64,000 nt of DNA from the NCBI GenBank assembly GCA_947172415.1, contig OX359199.1, positions 5,019,384 to 5,083,383 of the forward strand, written 5' to 3'. The stretch comes from Chondrosia reniformis. Taxonomy: Eukaryota > Porifera > Demospongiae > Chondrillida > Chondrillidae. The translations under genes were made by a program, and so were the position numbers. The notes beneath the pieces were generated by a model, which was given only the letters and a program-made list of their open reading frames with translations, made no database searches and had not been told where the DNA came from. How positions within the stretch are numbered: position 1 is the stretch's first letter; the number at the start of each line of letters is the position of its first letter. Below are positions 40,567 through 50,598 of the stretch, piece by piece.

Positions 40567-43500
40567 ACCTCACCCTCAACCTCACCCTCACCCTTACCTC
40601 CATCCTCACTCTCGCCCTTACCTCCACCCTCACTCTCACCCTTACCTCCATCCTCACTCTCGCCCTTACCTCCATCCTCACTCTCGCCCTTACCTCCACC
40701 CTCACTCTCACCCTTACCTCCACCCTCACTCTCGCCCTTACCTCCATCCTCACTCTCGCCCTTACCTCCACCCTCACTCTCACCCTTACCTCCACCCTTA
40801 CCTCCACCCTCACCCTCAACCTCACCCTCACCCTTACCTCCACCCTCACTCTCACCCTTACCTCCATCCTCACCCTCAACCTTACCTCCATCCTCACCCT
40901 CACCCTCAACCTCACCCTCACCCTTACCTCCACCCTCACTCTCATCCTTACCTCCACCCTCACCCTTACCTCCACCCTCACTCTCACCCTTACCTCCATC
41001 CTCACCCTCAACCTTACCTCCATCCTCACTCTCAACCTTACCTCCATCCTCACCCTCATCCTTACCTCCACCCTCACTCTCGCCCTTACCTCCACCCTCA
41101 CCCTCACCCTTACCTCCACCCTCACCCTCACCCTTACCTCCACCCTCACCCTCACCCTTACCTCCACCCTCACTCTCATCCTTACCTCCACCCTCACCCT
41201 TACCTCCACCCTCACTCTCACCCTTACCTCCATCCTCACCCTCATCCTTACCTCCACCCTCACTCTCGCCCTTACCTCCACCCTCACTCTCACCCTCACT
41301 CTCACCTCCACTCTCACCCTTACCTCCATCCTCACCCTCAACCTTACCTCCATCCTCACCCTCATCCTTACCTCCACCCTCACTCTCGCCCTTACCTCCA
41401 CCCTCACTCTCACCCTCACTCTCACCTCCACCCTCACCCTTACCTCCATCCTCACCCTCACCCTTACCTCCATCCTCACCCTCACCCTCAACCTCACTCT
41501 CACCCTTACCTCCATCCTCACCCTCAACCTTACCTCCATCCTCACCCTCATCCTTACCTCCACCCTCACTCTCGCCCTTACCTCCACCCTCACCCTCACC
41601 CTTACCTCCACCCTCACCCTCACCCTTACCTCCACCCTCACTCTCATCCTTACCTCCACCCTCACCCTTACCTCCACCCTCACTCTCACCCTTACCTCCA
41701 TCCTCACCCTCAACCTTACCTCCATCCTCACCCTCATCCTTACCTCCACCCTCACTCTCGCCCTTACCTCCACCCTCACTCTCACCCTCACTCTCACCTC
41801 CACTCTCACCCTTACCTCCATCCTCACCCTCACCCTTACCTCCACCCTCACTCTCGCCCTTACCTCCACCCTCACTCTCGCCCTTACCTCCACCCTCACT
41901 CTCACCCTCACTCTCACCTCCACCCTCACCCTTACCTCCATCCTCACTCTCGCCCTTACCTCCATCCTCACTCTCACCCTTACCTCCATCCTCACTCTCA
42001 CCCTTACCTCCACCCTCACTCTCAACCTTACCTCCACCCTCAACCTTACCTCCACCCTCACCCTTACCTCCACCCTCACTCTCATCCTTACCTCCATCCT
42101 CACTCTCGCCCTTACCTCCATCCTCACTCTCACCCTTACCTCCATCCTCACTCTCACCCTTACCTCCACCCTCACTCTCAACCTTACCTCCACCCTCACC
42201 TGTTCATCATACCTCTGTACTTGATGGCCTGATCAACTGTGATCATCCTGATTGTGTAGATTTTTCAGACCCCTCTGCCTTGGGCTTCAGAACTGAACTT
42301 TCTGACTATCAGAAGGTGTGTGAGTATTTACATCTATTTTGTGCATCTTCTGTAATACTGTGTTAGAAATGGAGTTGTTGACTGTAGCTTCTTCTTGGTC
42401 GTGACAATGAATCTGTGACTGAACGTCTTGCGCGACTGAAGCTAGAAGTAGCTGAATTGTCTGAAGACATAAAGCAAATGAAAGTAGGTGTAAGATTACT
42501 TTCTTGTGGAACTTATGTACTGATTTCACTTCACTTCCTGTTCAGGAAAAGAGTGGTACAGGTAGCTCAGAGAAAGAGGTAAACCCTACTGATTTGGCAT
42601 CAGATGTAGCAGCCTTACAGAAGCAGGTAAGCAGTTAAGCGTGTAACAGTGTGCCCCTTGTGTCCTGTTCTCCTAGGTTTCATTATGTGTGAAAGAGTAG
42701 CAAGTATTTGTTGCTAAAATTGTACTGGGATATGATTTATTGAGCATCTGGCTCTGTAACCTCTCCTTGTCATATTACTGATGAAGACCTCCGGGTTGAA
42801 ACATTCATCAAACTTATTGAATTTATGTTGCTGGTGCTCAATAAATCATATACGTGCCAGTATACGTATGTATGTGTGTACAAATTAAGGACTAGTATGC
42901 ATACATTTATTGAATGGTACGAATCACAAATGTTGTATTAACTTTGCTCCATATTTGCAATCTAAAGCTGTCCACTGTTACACTGGATATTGCATCACAA
43001 GGTAGTGTGTCCAGGAGTCAGGTGGCCAAGTACTTCATGGATCACGTAGATCATATGAAAGGTGCAGGTAGTGAGAAGGATGGACAGAGTGGAGTTACCT
43101 TTGAGTTGTACTGCAGACAGGATACAGAGAGAGCTGTAGCTTCGGGGCAGCTGCAAGACATAGCAGAGAGGCTCACCAGACTAGAGAAGGCAGTCGGAAG
43201 TGGAAAGAAGACGGTATAGTAATGTAATTAGGTTTTTGTATTTATACATCTCAGATTTATCTCCAACTCTAATTGTTTATTCCTAAATTATGACTAATAT
43301 TATGTCTCATTAGGGTGGAGATTTTAAGTAAACTAAATCTGAGTTTTTGTCCCTTTTTGTTAATGTGTCGTAAAAGTGGTACATGGTATTTATTGTGATA
43401 AAAGTTATAACTTTCAACTTGTTAAACATTTGACGGATCCACTTGTGGTTTGAGCTAATTGTATTCATGATTTATAGAATATTATCCCAGAAGGGTTGCA

Positions 43501-44357
43501 TGCTTTCACATCTACCAGAGACATTTCAGTGAGTTAGACTTAGTAGCAATTGTGTGTGCTATATGCAAATGTACTCTAGAAATTGTACGTATATAATGTG
43601 AAGCTAATGCTATATATACCTATAGCTAGCCAATATTCAATGAAAAGGCTGCAAATGTAGACATTGTACTTATACATATATGTACGTATGTATGTGTGCT
43701 CATATAAACTAAAATACTGTACTTTCTATATAGTCTACTATATTAGCCTTGCAAGCAAGAGTCTCCTTGTTGGACCGTAATCAGATACTTGAAGCTGACA
43801 CGAGGCTGAGGGTAAGATGCTTACAGATATTCATAAGCTTTATGTAGTTCAGTTAATAGACTTTCTTTTTTGGACAGAATTTGCTCTATAATTTGGAGAA
43901 GGTCAAGGCAGCCAAGGAGAAGCAACCAGAGGAGGAAACATCAAAGAAGATAAATGAGCTATATGATCTTGTTAAGAAATGGGATTCCATTTGTGAATTA
44001 GTCCCCGACTTAGTAAATATAACATAAGTGCCTGAACTGTTATGCAACTGTTGAATGTTATTTTTGTTGACTTAATAGATTGATCGCCTTGTTGTGCTAA
44101 AAGAGATACATGAAAGAGGTGCTTCCCTGATAAACACAGTGGTGGAGTTAGAGACCTCTCAGCATGGCATGCAGAGTGAACTAATGGCTCTGAATGATAC
44201 CTTAGCTCAAGTACGTATGTTACTAAGCATTTGATTGTTTTTAAGTTTTATATATGTTCTTCATTCATCATGCGTTTAGGCTAAAAAAAGCTTTTCAGAA
44301 AATCTCTCCGCTGTGCAAGCCAACTTTACAGCCTTAGAGAAGACATTGAAGAAATAA
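36191..44357 (+). CDS. DCTN2: Dynactin subunit 2 (dynamitin, p50)
   Basis: Ten exons join in frame to 358 aa (human about 400): 36191-36205, 36530-36689, 42260-42315, 42388-42483, 42546-42626, 42968-43213, 43734-43811, 43878-44012, 44079-44210 and 44280-44357. Matches to dynamitin are an acidic N-terminus ([13 protein letters not shown]), FVDFSD, a series of coiled-coil helices ([46 protein letters not shown]), [18 protein letters not shown], and the end [20 protein letters not shown], close to the family end ENLATVEGNFASIDERMKKL. Dynamitin forms the shoulder of the dynactin complex that links dynein to cargo. The first coding exon is only 15 nt. Intron 2 (36690-42259) is almost wholly a minisatellite and its acceptor is the first AG in 5.4 kb. 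Introns 4, 7, 8 and 9 are only 62-69 nt. Confidence 0.92.
36868..42206. repeat. 5.3-kb C-rich minisatellite filling dynactin intron 2
   Basis: Units of about 24 bp are built from CCCTTACCTCCA, YCCTCACY, CTCACTCT and CTCGCCC. There are occasional (CCCTCA)n and CCCTCAAC stretches. A higher-order duplication of about 2.63 kb is visible: the stretch with CCCTCAACCTCACCCTCAAC near 37760-37800 recurs near 40395-40435, with the same neighbours. The sense strand contains no AG and almost no G. The 1,788- and 1,828-codon reading frames on the two strands are artefacts of the stop-free repeat. Confidence 0.97.
42778..42802 (+). other. Hammerhead-like core remnant
   Basis: CTGATGA (42778-42784) and GAAAC (42798-42802) flank GACC/GGTT that can pair around TCCG, in a dynactin intron. 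The order is that of a hammerhead core, but the 3' cleavage triplet is not the usual GTC, and one extra A separates CTGATGA from the stem. Probably a decayed retroelement or retrozyme tail. Confidence 0.3.
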
Positions 44358-46920
44358 TATTATAGGAATATTGACACATATTGACAATTCTATACAGTTG
44401 TATTCACTAAATGTAATTATTAAATTAAAAGGCAGTTTATCAACATATGTGTGTTTATTATGTAACATATGTGTGTGGTAGTACTATACAGTGCATATTA
44501 CATACAATACATGAAGTCTAAAAGTATAAATAAATAATGTAATGTATGAACCCATGTAGAAGGCTCTACGTATATATACAGTACAAGTTACAATATACTA
44601 AGGTATATATATACGTATATGCTGATTAATTGGATTTCATGGGCATGAACAGCAATGCCATTGTTAGGATCACCTCTCCTCACTGCCTGTTTGTGCTCCC
44701 CAAGTCTCACCTTAAGAGTCCTCTTTGTCTCACCTATTATAGGTCCTGTTGCAGTCCTTGCAAGGGACTTGATACACTGCCCTTATTCGCTTATAATGTC
44801 AAAAACACATATTTTCCTTTTTTCCTTTTTTTCCTTTTTGTCTTAACTTTCCTCCTTTTCCCCCTTTTCCCTTTTTTGTTTTACTTTCCTCCTTTTTCCC
44901 TTTTTTCTTTTCTTCCCTCTCTCTTAATTCCTCTGACTCACAAACACGAATGACATTTATGATACATGTCTGTGTCCTGCAACGTTGCCACAATCTAAGA
45001 GACATGGGCTGTCCTTTGGATTTTTAAAATACTTGTTATGCAATAATTTACAAGAGTATACTGAATGCTTACACATGCAGATGCATGCATTTGCGTTGTA
45101 CATCTTATTATACCGATCTCATTATGAATTCGTCATTATCGACAATTGGGATTGTATATAACCACTGCACAATGTTCATTTTTGTTTGTACATGGTTTTA
45201 AATTTAAAAAAAATGTTCAAACAATGTATATGTAGTTCTTAAACAAGTTCTTCATGGTTGCAAAGAGTTCTTCTCCTTTTGACCGGTGCTGCAGTACTTC
45301 GCTTCGCATCACTTTACTGAGTGTAAAGGTGACCCCAGGGCACACCACGAGGAGGTAGAAGTACTTCGTGCCCCAAATGGCCTCCGGTTTCTCAACTCTG
45401 TTTGACACTTCCACTACTTGCGTCGTAAGAGAAGCTGCTCGGGAACGGTCCGGCGTACCTGACCGACCTGTGACCAGTTACTAATCCTGCACTGCCTCAC
45501 GCTACGGACAGAACAAGCCCGACCCTGGCGGACCACAAACTCCCACCAATGAGAATCATCATGTGCACACAACGCAGCTTGAGAGCACTGCACACAGACT
45601 TTAGCTCATTGGGATCGGCCAGGCGCTTTAGAGTAGGGACCCATCAGTTCACTGAACTATAAGAATAGAATTGAAAATACATGATATAAAATGAAATACT
45701 GCATTGATGCATGGATACGAAAAGTGAATACAAAATCAAATGCAAATGCCTTTCAAACCAACCTGAAGCTGCAGCCTACAACAGGGGTTCCTGACCGACT
45801 ACGTAGTGGCACTGGACCCACGCTCCTCCAGGTACGGGTCGTATAGCAAGAATCCGCAAGTGCCAATTTAACACACAAGCAGGATTAATAGTGAGATACA
45901 TCTCCAGGCACTAACCCATAGGTAGAGAGACCACCCCACTATACGAACACCGATGACCCTTTGTCGCATGGTACCATGGTCGTGCTCCTACCACAGTTTT
46001 CGCATCGATCCACACCAAAGTAGACCTCCAGAATTGATAGCCCGGAGGCCAAAGACTGAAAATTTCCCTGCCTATTTATTAGAAATTGTCGGCGGGAAAC
46101 ATCGTGAGCTTGGCGGAAAATCGTGGAATTAAAATTTAGCTTATTGTTTTCGAGGTCCTGTTCAAGAACAATAGACAACATGCAGAACATGACCCGGCCT
46201 ATTCAGCAAGTTGTTATTGTTATTGATTTTCGACTAGAAATCAATCATGGCTATCCAGCGAAGCAAATCATAAAATGTACAGTGACCCCATGAATAGACG
46301 TGCTTAATTAATAAACAAGCTATCCTAATGAACCTCTTATAGTGATCTTTTATTTTACAAGCTCATGCAAACACATGAATTGGCATTATCAATCAGCTCG
46401 TGCTATTGCTCAATCAATTTGTGAATCCAAAATGGCCGGTGCTCAAATGGCAATTAGCGTTGTCCATGCCTAAACTACACTCATTGGTACATCATCTTGT
46501 TTAGAGAATCAGACAAACTATATAGCTACTTTAAATGAAGTCTAAGTTATAATGTTATGATTAGCATACATATTAATCAGTATCTTTACCTCATGTAAAA
46601 TTCTTTTTATTTGTGAGACTATTCAAAATTTATATAATTTTATATTACTTAACGTTTATACAAACTAACATTAAATTTTGATTAGACAAGTAGATGTCTC
46701 ATTGTGCAGTATATTCATCTATTTATAGAATTGTCATGGAAGTCAAATATCAGTTACCTAGCAACATATCCAATTAAGAAACAAGGAGGACTGAATGTAA
46801 AGTTATTGGCTTAATCCATTCAGGTGGGAAAAGATAGTGAAAGAAAGTGTTGGATCAAGGGAAAATTTGCATGGAATTTACAGTGAGTATAACAACTGTA
46901 AAGGTCCTGGATTACATCTG
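44358..46920. other. Spacer with a CpG-rich patch, no recognised gene
   Basis: After the dynactin stop codon there is TACGTA-rich AT sequence, a C/T-rich tract (44810-44930) and then, from about 45240 to 46160, DNA visibly richer in G, C and CG than anywhere else in the window. Minus-strand frames inside it (a segment ending near 45217 containing WGTKYFYLLVVCPGVTFTL, and one at 45540-45655 containing LKRLADPNELKSVCSALKLR) look protein-like but could not be joined or assigned to a family. A small unrecognised minus-strand gene is possible. Confidence 0.4.
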
Positions 46921-47400
46921 TTCAATGGGACCACCAGATTTAACCATTCTACCAGTCCCTAGTAACTAGTAATTCCCAGCTACTGTAATTCAGTTAGGAG
47001 AGGTGTGTAGTACATGCTTAACAGGTTCTCTATATCCTATAGATCAGCTTGCTTTGCTAACTAACCCACTAAAGTTTCCTATGAAAGCTCAAGCACTTGC
47101 TCAAAGGGATTGTACAGTTTCATAGCCAAATAGACCTCAGTGTGACATTGACATTTGGTGAGATATCCGTTTTTGACATCACTCTTGACTTAGTCTCCTG
47201 AGATCTCAAGCTCAGAACACTTGTCAACTCAGTATATAGCTGTACAATTATATGTAAGCGTGATCTTAGGACTCTGTTAACCTTTTAATAAAATCCAAAC
47301 ATTCTCCAGCCAAACTACTGATTAGTAGTCAATTAGCCTTATAACTGAGCAATATAAATCTGCCGCTCTAAATCTAATTCGACATAATCATAAAGCATGC
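46921..47400. repeat. Dispersed repeat family R, first part (left copy)
   Basis: From CAATGGGACCACCAGATTTA onward this is nearly identical to 63215-63650, sharing GGTTCTCTATATCCTATAGA and AACTGAGCAATATAAATCT. Same orientation. No coding potential; the family also includes 47560-48350 and 59840-60490. Confidence 0.85.
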
Positions 47401-47559
47401 ATGCAGTTTCAATTCTTATGCAATATACATTGTTTTTCATTGGGTATTGCAAGCTCAAATGATCTAGTGTAAATTGCAATTGACACCACAATCTAAGTGG
47501 AAGAGAAATGTGCAATGAATGGACTACAGGATCAGATGTGAATACACAATTTGATTTTA

Positions 47560-48350
47560 AAATGGCATTTGAGTAAAGTTGTTTGCTATCAAAGACAAAA
47601 CTTTATTAAAAAGTTTTCTTTTAAAATGTTTCCCTTCTTGTTCACTTTAAGGTATGTATCACATTCTAGCAACATTGTATGTGTTTGTTTTTCTTGTCTA
47701 AGTATTTACAACTTTGTTGTTACTCCTTTATAAACTCATAGGACTTAATTATCAGAATGTACTGGACATTATCTCAGATGACAAGTTTGACTATAAGAAA
47801 GTGACAAATAAATGGACAAGATGATGGGAGATGCTACATGCACAGCTCTGTGAAGTTTTGGTACTTAGGAATCATGCATGTTCTTAAATAAAATTTATAT
47901 GTACTGTAGACAACTTTATAGTTACATGGGAATCATTCATGCCAGCCCTATACTTCTACATCTTCATTTTTAGAATGATTTAGTATTTAGTAAGGCACTC
48001 TGACAAACCAAGACAACATGTACAGTCTCTATTGAAGACCAACCCAGCTGGGAATTAAGGGAGTGCTGGGAAGGGTCACCCAGCTAGATCAACAATCTGT
48101 GTGTCTGCCCCTCACAAGATACAATATGAATTTAGTTAACTGATTGATTTGATTGCTACAACAATGGCAATCTTGTTATTTAGATGTAACCATGGTAATT
48201 TGTACTTGGTTGGTTGTATGCACCTTTTTGTTCTTAAATGTCAGGCATGTTTTCCTCAAGTCTGACTAGAATGATAAGAATTGTTCATATAGTTGTCAGT
48301 CCAGGCCAATAAAAATAGTACATTTTCAGCATGTTTGTTCATACTATAGT
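47560..48350. repeat. Dispersed repeat family R, second part (left copy)
   Basis: Closely similar to 59935-60490: both contain TTCCCTTCTTGTTCACTTTA, GACAAATAAATGGACAAGAT and CAGTCCAGGCCAATAAAAAT. Internally, the 65-bp block 48205-48269 is inverted relative to the other copy. Small ORFs here are not genes. Confidence 0.85.
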
Positions 48351-48651
48351 TGTAAGTTGGTTATACAATGCAATATCCCGCCATAACTCAGTAAATCCCG
48401 AAAAGCTTAGGGGCGAAGTGTATAACAGTTATACATTGTCACTTTGCGGTGTATCAATTATACATGCACTTGCCCTCGGGTGCGAATAGTAGTTTTCATA
48501 TGGGCTAGATATTCAAATATCATGGTAGTATAATACACTGTATAAACCATAGATCTAGAGTGTACGTATATAGAGTGGACCTATTTGGCTATATATTGTT
48601 CTCTTAAGGTAAGTTTCATAGCTAATAGTTACTGATTAAACAAATCCAGCC

Positions 48652-49503
48652 TTAATCCAGGTAATATGCAGAAACTATATTGCTTGTTTCTTTATCTTTA
48701 ATTTCAATGTTGCCATTGGAGTAGTATCCCAGCTCAATGTCTTCAACAGACTCAATGGAATTGGAGATATCACTAGCTGACATGACTCCTCCAATTCCAA
48801 GAGCCCAAAAATGATGCCCTTTGTAAGTCGGATTGTAATTTATGGCTGTTGTACCAATAAGACGAGATCTGTATCGAACACGGACTTTCATCACACCTCG
48901 ACTTGCAGATAGTATGGCTTCAACAGCTTGTTTAGGCTGGAGGGTGACAGTAACAGCAGAGCTGGAGCCAACAGTAACACTCTTTGATTTCTTACCACCT
49001 ATTCCCCAGGATTGAGAGTAGGAGAAGCTGGTTTCACCTCCTCCACCAGTGCCCAAGAAGCCAACTTCATACTTGATCATCTGTCCAACTGTAAACGTGC
49101 CTCCAGTTTCCCAGGAGCTTTCAGATGTATCAGTCACGGTGTCGGTAACGGAAACATTGAACTCTGCCTCATAGCTGCTGTTATTCTCAAAGGTCTGTGT
49201 CTTGAGAGCCACTGGTTCTGATGTGATTTCCAAAATTTCTGCACTGGTGGACGTGATTTCAGTTTGTGTTTGCTCCCAGCCATATGTCTTGTAGAGATCA
49301 TTCCAAGGAGTTGGGCTGTGCAAGTAGGCATCATTTGGTCGCTTCCCAAAATTTTTTTCAACAGCTTTCTTCAGCTGGTCATCACTTAAACGAAATGTGT
49401 TTCGTTCTTCATCAGTGATAACATGCTGTACTTGACCAGTGACTTGCACCGATGAAGACCCTTTGTCTTTTCCGGCTACTATAGAGATATTGAAACCAGC
49501 CAT
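48652..49503 (-). CDS. ETX/MTX2 (aerolysin-fold) pore-forming-like protein, intronless
   Basis: A single 283-aa ORF with no introns, although its conserved neighbours have many. There is no signal peptide. Residues about 60-80 contain PWNDLYKTYGWEQ, and from about residue 95 to 215 the chain alternates Ser/Thr with hydrophobic residues (EAEFNVSVTDTVTDT, WETGGTFTVGQ, SYSQSWGIGG, SKSVTVGSSSAVTVTL). This is the typical amphipathic insertion-loop region of the ETX/MTX2 superfamily. The N-terminal motif recalls spherulin-2A-like members in slime moulds and invertebrates. Superfamily members oligomerise into beta-barrel pores; in animals they are used in defence or digestion, but activity here is not shown by sequence alone. 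The reading frame is intact. A TATAAAAGG lies 59 bp upstream of the ATG. Intronless structure and patchy family distribution fit past horizontal transfer or retroposition (inference). Confidence 0.85.
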   Translation of the reverse strand: MAGFNISIVAGKDKGSSSVQVTGQVQHVITDEERNTFRLSDDQLKKAVEKNFGKRPNDAYLHSPTPWNDLYKTYGWEQTQTEITSTSAEILEITSEPVALKTQTFENNSSYEAEFNVSVTDTVTDTSESSWETGGTFTVGQMIKYEVGFLGTGGGGETSFSYSQSWGIGGKKSKSVTVGSSSAVTVTLQPKQAVEAILSASRGVMKVRVRYRSRLIGTTAINYNPTYKGHHFWALGIGGVMSASDISNSIESVEDIELGYYSNGNIEIKDKETSNIVSAYYLD

Positions 49504-49561
49504 GTTCTTGCCTTGCTGTTACTTCTATGAGATTTTTGGTAACAAGCCTAATGAAGCAGCT

Positions 49562-49570
49562 CCTTTTATA
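49562..49570 (-). promoter_or_regulatory. TATA box of the ETX/MTX2-like gene
   Basis: TATAAAAGG on the minus strand, 59 nt upstream of the ATG at 49503. This fits a start site near 49535-49540 and a short leader of about 30 nt. Confidence 0.6.
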
Positions 49571-50598
49571 GGTTCACCCAACACTCGTATGCATTCCATG
49601 GTGGGCCGGAAGGGTACAAAAGGAATTCAACAAGTACGCATGTGGGACATGTCCGCATTTCCGGAAAATCAAGTAGAAGAATATTTAACTAACACTTTTT
49701 TAATTGTCTTTTATTTTAATGTAGAATTATTTTATATTTAAACGAATTGTATAGAATTGAAGCGCTATGCACGCTTAATACGTTAGTAAAATCAGCGCTT
49801 GGATTGCATGCTTAATGGCTGAGATATTCGGCCGTAAGTGATAGTTACTTAATTTCCGAAAATGCCGTGTTAGACATTGGAAATTACAAAAATAGAGTAA
49901 ATAGTGACACCATTCAATGCGCAATAATAATATCTAACGATTGTGTGTATACTCCTTTTAAATTCCCTTTAGTTTTCGAGTAATAAGTGAAAATGTATTT
50001 TCTTACCTTTCTCTCAGGTCTTCAACACTTCAGATCTCAGCGAAACAAGAGAATATTGCAGGAGTACACATGGAACTCTTAGGCTGTTACCTTTTGAAGA
50101 GAATGAAATCAAAAAATCCTTTAATAAAGAATCCTCCATTGTCTAATAGTCATTTTCTTGTAAATTTCGTCTCTTTCGTTCGAGTGGAGACATTATCACG
50201 TGACAGTCAGCCTAATATTGCAAACAAAATTTTGACGTCATTCAATCGTCATATATGACGTAGCATCGTTAATGCTTAACTTGCACCTAAAATATTCGTA
50301 AATATTATTGCATAACAAAACGTGTCATTCTTTCCGAAGTGTTTTTCACGTAAGGCTTCTTTCTTCAGATCGTTTTTGTCTTAAGAGGTAAGTGGAATCA
50401 GTTAGAGTAACAATATCATCAATATGCTACTTCTGTATGCAACCTTTACGTGTACTAGTCTACGTGATTCACGGGAAGAATCAATGGCAATCATCGTGGT
50501 TTTTATTTCTTCCTTGCTTTGATATAGGCTTACATTGTTAGCCCTCTATCACGCTCACAGTTTTAGCTAATATTTCCTTTTATCCACCGGGTTTTTAG

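Noticed and set aside
36868..42206. Interstitial telomere array
   Set aside because: Units contain CCCTTA but not the animal telomere unit CCCTAA, and the period is about 24 bp.
36833..42366. Reading frames of about 1,800 codons on both strands (Arg/Val/Glu repeats and Pro/Ser/Leu repeats)
   Set aside because: Both are translations of the stop-free C-rich minisatellite inside dynactin intron 2, and splicing of dynactin removes it in phase.
44799..45005. Lys/Glu-rich minus-strand ORF
   Set aside because: Low-complexity C/T-rich tract with no neighbouring exons or domain.
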